Assembly (NCBI GenBank): GCA_041496705.1
Contig: JBGQFD010000074.1
Coordinates: 1-18,613 of the forward strand
Length of the DNA stretch: 18,613 nt
Direction of reading: 5' to 3'
DNA from: VBDM01 sp041496705
GTDB lineage: Bacteria > Pseudomonadota > Gammaproteobacteria > Burkholderiales > SG8-39
Below, one piece after another: positions 13,542 to 18,613 of the stretch; position 1 is the first letter of the stretch, and each line of letters begins with the position of its first letter. The notes beneath the pieces were generated by a model that did no database searches, had not been told where the DNA came from, and worked only from the letters and a program-made list of their open reading frames with translations. The position numbers were made by a program, and so were the translations under genes.

Positions 13542-13567
13542 TTGAAATTGGCGGCGGCAGGCCCCAT
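13542..13567 (+). promoter_or_regulatory. Heat-shock (sigma-32/RpoH) promoter of htpG
   Basis: TTGAAA (13542-13547, preceded by C) and CCCCAT (13562-13567) are separated by 14 bp, an exact match to both RpoH hexamers at optimal spacing. Transcription would start near 13574, leaving a leader of about 80 nt before the ATG at 13655. Position and gene identity agree. Confidence 0.8.
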
Positions 13568-13654
13568 CCTTCGGTCCGCGCGGGCCTCAAGCCGGCCCGA
13601 CACCGTAGTACGTACGGCGTCCCGCAACCGACCGACAGCATCCGGAGTCACACC

Positions 13655-15589
13655 ATGGCCGCCACCGCGGAAACCCTGGACTTCCAGGCCGAGGTAAAGC
13701 AACTGCTCAACCTCATGATCCACTCCTTGTACAGCAACAAGGAGATTTTCCTTCGGGAACTGATTTCGAACGCCTCCGACGCCGCGGACAAGCTGCGCTT
13801 CGAGGCGCTTTCGGCCAACGCCCTGTACGGCGGCGACGCCGAGCTGAAGATCCGCGTCGCCTTCGACAGGCGCTCGCGCACCGTCAGCGTTTCGGATAAC
13901 GGCATCGGCATGTCGCGCGAGGAGGTCATCCAGAACATCGGCACCATCGCCAAGTCGGGGACGCGCGAATTTTTCCAGTCGCTCACCGGCGACCAGGCCA
14001 AGGACGCGCGCCTCATCGGCCAGTTCGGCGTGGGCTTCTATTCCTCGTTCATCGTCGCCGACCGCGTCACGCTGGTGACCCGCCGCGCCGGTCTGCCGGC
14101 CGGCGAGGCGGTGCGCTGGCACTGCGACATGAGCGCCGGCGGCGGCGAATACACCATCGAGACGGTGGACAAGGCGGATCGCGGCACCGAGGTCACCCTG
14201 CATCTGCGCGAAGGCGAGGACGAGCTGCTCTCAGAGGCGAGGCTGAAGGAGATCGTGCACAAGTACTCCGACCACATCGCGGTCCCCATCGTGATGAAGA
14301 AAATAAAATGGGACAAGGAGAAGTCGGTAGAGGTCGCCACCGACGAGGACGAGACCGTCAACCAGGCGAGCGCGCTGTGGGCGCGGCCCAAGGCTGAGGT
14401 GAGCGACGAGCAGTACGTCGAGTTCTACAAGCACGTGGCGCACGACTTCGAAGCGCCGCTCGCCTGGACGCACAACCGCGTCGAAGGCCGCCAGGAGTAT
14501 ACGCAACTGCTCTACGTGCCCTCGCGCGCGCCCTTCGACCTGTGGGACCGTCAGCAGCGCCACGGGCTGAAGCTCTACGTGCGCCGCATCTTCATCATGG
14601 ACGACGCCGAGCAGCTGCTGCCGGCGTACCTGCGCTTCGTGCGCGGCGTGGTCGATTCCAGCGACCTGCCGCTCAACGTGTCGCGCGAGATCCTGCAGGA
14701 GAGCCGCGACATCGAGGCGATCCGCGCCGGCTGCGCGAAGCGCGTGCTGTCGCTGCTCGAGGAGCTTGCCGAAAACCAGAAGGACAAATACGCGAGCTTC
14801 TGGAAGGAATTCGGCCGCGTGCTCAAGGAAGGCGCCGGCGAGGACGCGGCCAACCGCGAGCACATCGCGAAGCTGCTGCGCTTCGCTTCGACGCACGCCG
14901 ACAGCGAGGAGCAGGGTGTGTCGCTCGCCGACTACGTCGCGCGCATGAAGGAGGGCCAGGACAAGATCTGGTTCGTCACCGCGGAGACCTTCCTCGCGGC
15001 CAAGAACAGCCCGCACCTCGAGGCATTCCGCAAGCGCGGCATCGAAGTGCTGATTCTCTCCGAACGCGTGGACGAGTGGCTGGTGGCGAGCCTCACCGAG
15101 TTCGACGGCAAGGCGCTGGCGTCGGTGGCCAAGGGTGCGCTCGACCTCGGCAAGCTGCAGACCGAGGAGGAGAAGAAGGAAGAGCAGAAGCTCGCCGGCG
15201 AGAACCGGGCGCTGGTGGCGAAGCTGAAGGACGCGCTGGGTGACAAGGTGAAGGAGGTGCGGGTTACCTCGCGCCTGTCGGAGTCTCCCGCGTGCCTGGT
15301 CGCCGACGAGCACGACATGGGCGGCAACCTCGCGCGCATCCTCAAGTCGATCGGGCAGAAGGCGCCGCTCGCGAGACCGATCCTCGAGATCAATCCCGCG
15401 CATCCCATGGTGCAGCGCCTCGGCAGGGAAGAGGCGCATTTCGCCGACTGGGGGAGTCTGTTGTTCGAGCAGGCGCTGCTCGCCGAGGGCGGGCAGCTCG
15501 AAGACCCCGCCGGGTTCGTGCGCCGCATGAACGCGCTGATGCTGGACATGGCGGGCGAGGCCCCGCGCATCGTCGTGCCGGGGCGCTGA
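13655..15589 (+). CDS. htpG: Molecular chaperone HtpG (bacterial Hsp90)
   Basis: The 644-residue product covers the full family length. The N-terminal GHKL ATPase has Glu35 and Asn39 (LRELISNASDAADKL), Asp81 in SDNGIGM, and GQFGVGFYSSF for the ATP lid. The middle domain includes LPLNVSREILQ with the conserved Arg, and the C-terminal dimerisation domain is complete, with no MEEVD tail as usual for bacteria. It is a cytoplasmic dimeric ATP-driven chaperone for protein remodelling under heat and oxidative stress. The start has GGAG 7 nt upstream. The strong RpoH promoter at 13542-13567 indicates heat-shock induction. Its stop lies in a 7-bp hairpin at 15585-15600, and ggt begins 50 bp further on. 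Confidence 0.97.
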   Translation: MAATAETLDFQAEVKQLLNLMIHSLYSNKEIFLRELISNASDAADKLRFEALSANALYGGDAELKIRVAFDRRSRTVSVSDNGIGMSREEVIQNIGTIAKSGTREFFQSLTGDQAKDARLIGQFGVGFYSSFIVADRVTLVTRRAGLPAGEAVRWHCDMSAGGGEYTIETVDKADRGTEVTLHLREGEDELLSEARLKEIVHKYSDHIAVPIVMKKIKWDKEKSVEVATDEDETVNQASALWARPKAEVSDEQYVEFYKHVAHDFEAPLAWTHNRVEGRQEYTQLLYVPSRAPFDLWDRQQRHGLKLYVRRIFIMDDAEQLLPAYLRFVRGVVDSSDLPLNVSREILQESRDIEAIRAGCAKRVLSLLEELAENQKDKYASFWKEFGRVLKEGAGEDAANREHIAKLLRFASTHADSEEQGVSLADYVARMKEGQDKIWFVTAETFLAAKNSPHLEAFRKRGIEVLILSERVDEWLVASLTEFDGKALASVAKGALDLGKLQTEEEKKEEQKLAGENRALVAKLKDALGDKVKEVRVTSRLSESPACLVADEHDMGGNLARILKSIGQKAPLARPILEINPAHPMVQRLGREEAHFADWGSLLFEQALLAEGGQLEDPAGFVRRMNALMLDMAGEAPRIVVPGR

Positions 15590-15600
15590 AGACCTTCAGC
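15585..15600 (+). terminator. Hairpin spanning the htpG stop codon
   Basis: GCTGAAG (15585-15591, containing the TGA stop) and CTTCAGC (15594-15600) are perfect 7-base inverted arms around AC. In RNA a few central pairs must open to make a loop. No T-run follows, so it is at most a weak terminator or a processing signal. Confidence 0.3.
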
Positions 15601-15615
15601 CGCGGATCGACGCGG

Positions 15616-15641
15616 ATATGACGGATTACAATCCGTCATAT
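15616..15641. promoter_or_regulatory. 26-bp palindrome overlapping the ggt start codon (candidate operator)
   Basis: The arms ATATGACGGATT (15616-15627) and AATCCGTCATAT (15630-15641) are perfect 12-base inverted repeats around AC. The right arm includes the first two bases of the ggt ATG (15640-15642). TACAAT (15627-15632) within it could be a -10, which would give a leaderless or near-leaderless mRNA. A regulator bound here would block transcription of ggt directly. In a longer transcript from htpG the same repeat would fold and mask the start codon. Confidence 0.6.
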
Positions 15642-17382
15642 GCCTAGGGAAAATTTCTGGCGTAGCGCCTTCGCGACGGTCGGGATTTTTCTTACTGCGT
15701 CCGGCCTTTGGGCCCAGCCGGCGCCCGAACCTGCGACCGGGATCGCGCCGAAGCAACTCGTCACCGCGCAGCGCTTCATGGTCGCGGCGGCGCATCCGCT
15801 CGCCGCGCGCGCAGGCGCGGATATTCTCAAGCGCGGCGGCGGCGCGCTCGACGCGGCGATCGCCACCGAACTCGTTCTCAACTTGGTCGAGCCGCAGTCC
15901 TCCGGCATCGGCGGCGGCGGGTTCCTCCTGCATTACGCTGCGGGCGCGGCGCGCCTGGAAGCGTACGACGGGCGCGAGACTGCGCCGGCGGCAGCGAGGC
16001 CGGAGCGCTTCCTCGCGGCATCCGGCAAACCGCTCGAATGGCCGGCGGCGGTCGTCAGCGGCCGCTCTGCAGGCGTGCCGGGGCTCTTGCGCCTGTTCGA
16101 GATTGCGCACCGCAGGCACGGCAAGCTCCCCTGGGCGGAGCTCTTCGAACCGGCGATCCGCTTGGCCGAAACGGGTTTCCCGGTTTCGCCGCGCCTGCAC
16201 GCGCTCCTCGCCGCGGAGAAGTTTCTCGCGCGCGATGACGCCGCGCGGCGCTACTTCTATCTTCCGGACGGGCAGGCGAAGCAGGCCGGGACGCTGCTCA
16301 GGAATCCCGAGTTCGCCGCGGTGCTGAAAGCGGTCGCCGCCGGCGGGGCGGATGCCTTCTACCGCGGCGCGATCGCGCACGACATCGTCGCCGCGGTGCG
16401 CGGCCACAAGACCGCGCCTGGGGATCTGGCGGAGGCCGATTTCGCCGCATACGCGGCGAAGCTGCGCGAGCCCTTGTGCGGCGGGTACCGGAAATGGAAA
16501 GTCTGCGGCATGCCGCCGCCTAGCTCGGGCGGCTTCGCCGTCCTGCAGATCCTGCGCATCCTCGAAGGCTTCGACCTCGGTGCGCTCGGGCCCGACTCTG
16601 CGCAAGCCGCGCACCTTTTCTCCGAGGCGGGGCGGCTCGCTTACGCCGACCGCAACCGCTACATCGCCGATCCGGATTTCGTCGCCGCGCCGCTCGCCGC
16701 GTTGCTCGATGCGCGCTACCTCGCCGCGCGCGCACGCCTGATCGATGCGCGCCGCTCCATGGGCCGCGCGCAGTCCGGCGTTCCCGCGGGCGCGAGCGCG
16801 AGCTTCGGCCTCGCCGAACCGCTCGAGCTGCCCTCGACCACGCACGTCTCGGTCGTCGACGCCGAAGGCAACGCCGTCGCGCTCACCGCGAGCATCGAAT
16901 CGGCGTTCGGCAACCGCCAGATGGTGCGCGGCTTCCTCTTGAACAACGAGCTCACCGATTTCTCCTGGGTGCCCGAAGAAGGCGGCAAGCCGGTGGCGAA
17001 CCGCGTCGAAGGCGGCAAACGACCGCGCAGCTCGATGGCGCCGACGATGGTGTTCGACGCGCAGGGCAATCTCTACATGGTGATTGGTTCCCCTGGCGGC
17101 CACTCGATCATCAACTACGTCGCGCGGACGCTCGTGAACGTGCTCGACTGGGGCATGGACATCCAGCAGGCGATCGCGAGTCCCCACATGGGCAGCCGCA
17201 ACGGCCCGACCGAACTCGAGCAGGGCACTGCGCTGGAGAAACTCGCGCCGGAATTGCAGCGCATGCGCCACAGCGTGCGCATCCGCCCCGAGACGAGCGG
17301 CCTGCACGGGATCCTGCGCACGCGCGAGGGGTGGGCGGGCGGGGCGGATCCGCGGAGGGAGGGAGTGGCGGTGGGGGAGTGA
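15640..17382 (+). CDS. ggt: Gamma-glutamyltransferase (gamma-glutamyl peptidase)
   Basis: The 580-residue precursor has a signal peptide (MPRENFWRSAFATVGIFLTASGLWA, probable cleavage before Gln) and is periplasmic. The large subunit carries YDGRETAP with the glutamate-binding Arg112. Autocleavage is expected before Thr400 in LPSTTHVSVVD, making Thr400 the catalytic N-terminus of the small subunit, followed by FGNRQMVRGFLLNNELTDFS and the oxyanion-hole segment GSPGGHSI (483-490). It ends in the usual ADPRREG tail. It hydrolyses or transfers the gamma-glutamyl group of glutathione and related peptides. The ATG has no recognisable ribosome site upstream and lies on the edge of a 26-bp palindrome, suggesting special start control. 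It converges with the next gene, 9 bp between stops. Confidence 0.95.
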   Translation: MPRENFWRSAFATVGIFLTASGLWAQPAPEPATGIAPKQLVTAQRFMVAAAHPLAARAGADILKRGGGALDAAIATELVLNLVEPQSSGIGGGGFLLHYAAGAARLEAYDGRETAPAAARPERFLAASGKPLEWPAAVVSGRSAGVPGLLRLFEIAHRRHGKLPWAELFEPAIRLAETGFPVSPRLHALLAAEKFLARDDAARRYFYLPDGQAKQAGTLLRNPEFAAVLKAVAAGGADAFYRGAIAHDIVAAVRGHKTAPGDLAEADFAAYAAKLREPLCGGYRKWKVCGMPPPSSGGFAVLQILRILEGFDLGALGPDSAQAAHLFSEAGRLAYADRNRYIADPDFVAAPLAALLDARYLAARARLIDARRSMGRAQSGVPAGASASFGLAEPLELPSTTHVSVVDAEGNAVALTASIESAFGNRQMVRGFLLNNELTDFSWVPEEGGKPVANRVEGGKRPRSSMAPTMVFDAQGNLYMVIGSPGGHSIINYVARTLVNVLDWGMDIQQAIASPHMGSRNGPTELEQGTALEKLAPELQRMRHSVRIRPETSGLHGILRTREGWAGGADPRREGVAVGE

Positions 17383-17391
17383 GGTGCTCGA

Positions 17392-18613
17392 TCAGATTCC
17401 CTTCGCAGAGCCCCGCGCCTTGAGGAAGGGGTTGCCATCAGTAGACGCCTTGACCGCGGCGTCGATTTCATGTTTCGGCACTGTCGCGAGTCTTTCCGAT
17501 TGCTTGTCCAGATAGTAGGCCATGGCGATGGCGCGACTCCGTTCGTCCTTGTCGGTGGAAAGCTTGGCTTCCATCGCGTAGGGCCAGGCGAACCAGGGAC
17601 TGAATGCCTGCACGCTCTTCGCCCAGCTGACCGCCAGGTCGCGATACTTTTCATTGCGCGTTGCCTCGTACAGCCATTCGCAGATCTCCGCCAACTGGTA
17701 CTCCGTGTAGAGCGGGCGTGACTCGGTGAAGGGGCGGCGATGAAGGGCCAACTTCAGGTTCCTGAGAGACTCTGCCGTTTTTCCCGCCAATCCGGAAACT
17801 GCCGCGCGCGCGAGATGATAGTCGAGCCTCTGGTACGCGACGTCGAACCTGTCAAGGCGTGCCGATACCGAACCCGAGGCGCCGCTTTTCGCCGCCGCGA
17901 ACGCGTAGTACGGAAGCATGTAATCCAGTTCCTGGTCCCTCATATCGTAGAGAGCGAGAGCTTCTTCGAAAAGCCTGTTGGCGCCGGCAAAATCTCCGGC
18001 GCGCATCGCGCGATATGCCTCGGAAAAATAGACCAGATCGGATTTCACGGGTGTCTTCTTCACGCTGTCGAAGACTCCCGGTGGAAGGAAAGAATGGGGA
18101 GGCCCCTGGGTAGGGTTGAGGATTCGATGAATTTTTCCGTCGACCGACGCCCGAACGACAGGGCCTTCGGTGTACTCGACTTTCCAGACGGGACGCTCGA
18201 CGGCAGCAATTGCCGATGCAAGGCCTCGCGTTGGGATCCGATCGGTCACACCGGCCCGCAGCAGGTACATGCCGGCGTAGCCTGATTTGCGCACCGCGTC
18301 ACGCGCGACCCATCCGGCGATTTCGGCCTCGGTCGCGCCCGCGATGCGATGGCCCACCAGGGGCGTTTCCCAGAGCTGAGGGTTCAGTGTCTGACCAATG
18401 AGCACGTCGAAAGCGTCCCACGCTTCCTGCGAATAGCCCATCGCGTGCAGCATGCCGAGATAATCCCGGTAGCCGAACTGCGAATTGTATCGGCGGCCAC
18501 GCTCCAGGGATCCGATCAGGGCGGTGGCATAGTCGCCGTTCGACAGGCTGATGCGGATTTCGCTCGACATGCTCGCGTCGGATCCGGTTCGTAAACCCGC
18601 GGCGATCCGGTAC
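17392..18613 (-). CDS. Unknown TPR-like helical-repeat protein, 5' end outside the window
   Basis: The frame stays open from the stop at 17394-17392 to the right edge. An ATG at 18570 gives 392 residues but lacks a good ribosome site, and 14 more in-frame codons lie upstream, so the real start is probably beyond the window. The product is mostly helical, with TPR-like pairs such as VYFSEAYRAMRAGDFAGANRLF (about 180-205 from that ATG), the first visible segment (GDYATALIGSLERG) and a further pair near 255-320. A central non-repeat part is beta-like (WKVEYTEGPVVRASVDGKIHR). I do not recognise a named family. Base composition is less GC-rich than ggt next door, resembling the left flank of the window. 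Confidence 0.75.
   Translation of the reverse strand, partial: YRIAAGLRTGSDASMSSEIRISLSNGDYATALIGSLERGRRYNSQFGYRDYLGMLHAMGYSQEAWDAFDVLIGQTLNPQLWETPLVGHRIAGATEAEIAGWVARDAVRKSGYAGMYLLRAGVTDRIPTRGLASAIAAVERPVWKVEYTEGPVVRASVDGKIHRILNPTQGPPHSFLPPGVFDSVKKTPVKSDLVYFSEAYRAMRAGDFAGANRLFEEALALYDMRDQELDYMLPYYAFAAAKSGASGSVSARLDRFDVAYQRLDYHLARAAVSGLAGKTAESLRNLKLALHRRPFTESRPLYTEYQLAEICEWLYEATRNEKYRDLAVSWAKSVQAFSPWFAWPYAMEAKLSTDKDERSRAIAMAYYLDKQSERLATVPKHEIDAAVKASTDGNPFLKARGSAKGI

Noticed and set aside
14932..17307. Long open frame of about 790 codons on the minus strand across htpG and ggt
   Set aside because: It spans two well-supported genes and is rich in Arg/Ala/Glu without motifs. It is a GC-driven shadow.
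1..18613. CRISPR arrays, insertion sequences, prophage or integron elements
   Set aside because: No regularly spaced repeats, transposase or integrase frames, or terminal repeats with target duplications were seen.

Overview
The window looks like chromosomal DNA from a GC-rich betaproteobacterium. The inference rests on the GreB N-terminus (short SKAFTRE-type head plus a Pro/Glu-rich linker), the gene content (MetY, Do-family protease, MipA/OmpV porin-like protein, fused M16 protease, HtpG, GGT), frequent GTG starts and strong third-position GC. It contains no rRNA, no convincing tRNA, no CRISPR array and no recognisable insertion sequence or phage gene.

Left flank (1-2920), visibly lower in GC than the core: a truncated leftward gene whose ribosome binding site can be locked in a perfect 10-bp hairpin; a palindrome-rich divergent region; then a rightward pair encoding a three-helix membrane protein with a cyclic-nucleotide-binding domain and a large Cys-containing outer-membrane lipoprotein of unknown function. 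A rightward endonuclease/exonuclease/phosphatase-family gene follows (2921-3775), then about 600 bp of gene-free, palindrome-rich DNA.

Core (4386-10061), leftward: membrane/ankyrin protein, Do-family periplasmic protease with a textbook intrinsic terminator, then metY, an alpha/beta hydrolase and a MipA/OmpV protein in a tightly packed unit (2-nt gap, then a GTGA stop/start overlap), and a small unknown protein. greB is divergent from the ankyrin gene across a self-palindromic -10 element.

Right part (10150-18613): greB and a 918-residue M16 zinc protease converge with 2 nt between stops, beneath a hairpin that covers both stop codons. htpG has an excellent heat-shock sigma-32 type promoter. 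ggt (gamma-glutamyltransferase) follows, with a 26-bp near-perfect palindrome running into its start codon. A leftward TPR-like unknown gene is cut by the right edge.

Two themes emerge. One is envelope protein quality control and periplasmic peptide or glutathione handling (Do protease, M16 protease, HtpG, GGT, MipA). The other is unusual cis-regulation: the hairpin-locked start at 93-152, the palindrome on the ggt start, and the in-frame amber codon ahead of the cyclic-nucleotide-binding gene. The least described unit is the cyclic-nucleotide-binding membrane protein plus lipoprotein pair and its upstream regulatory region.
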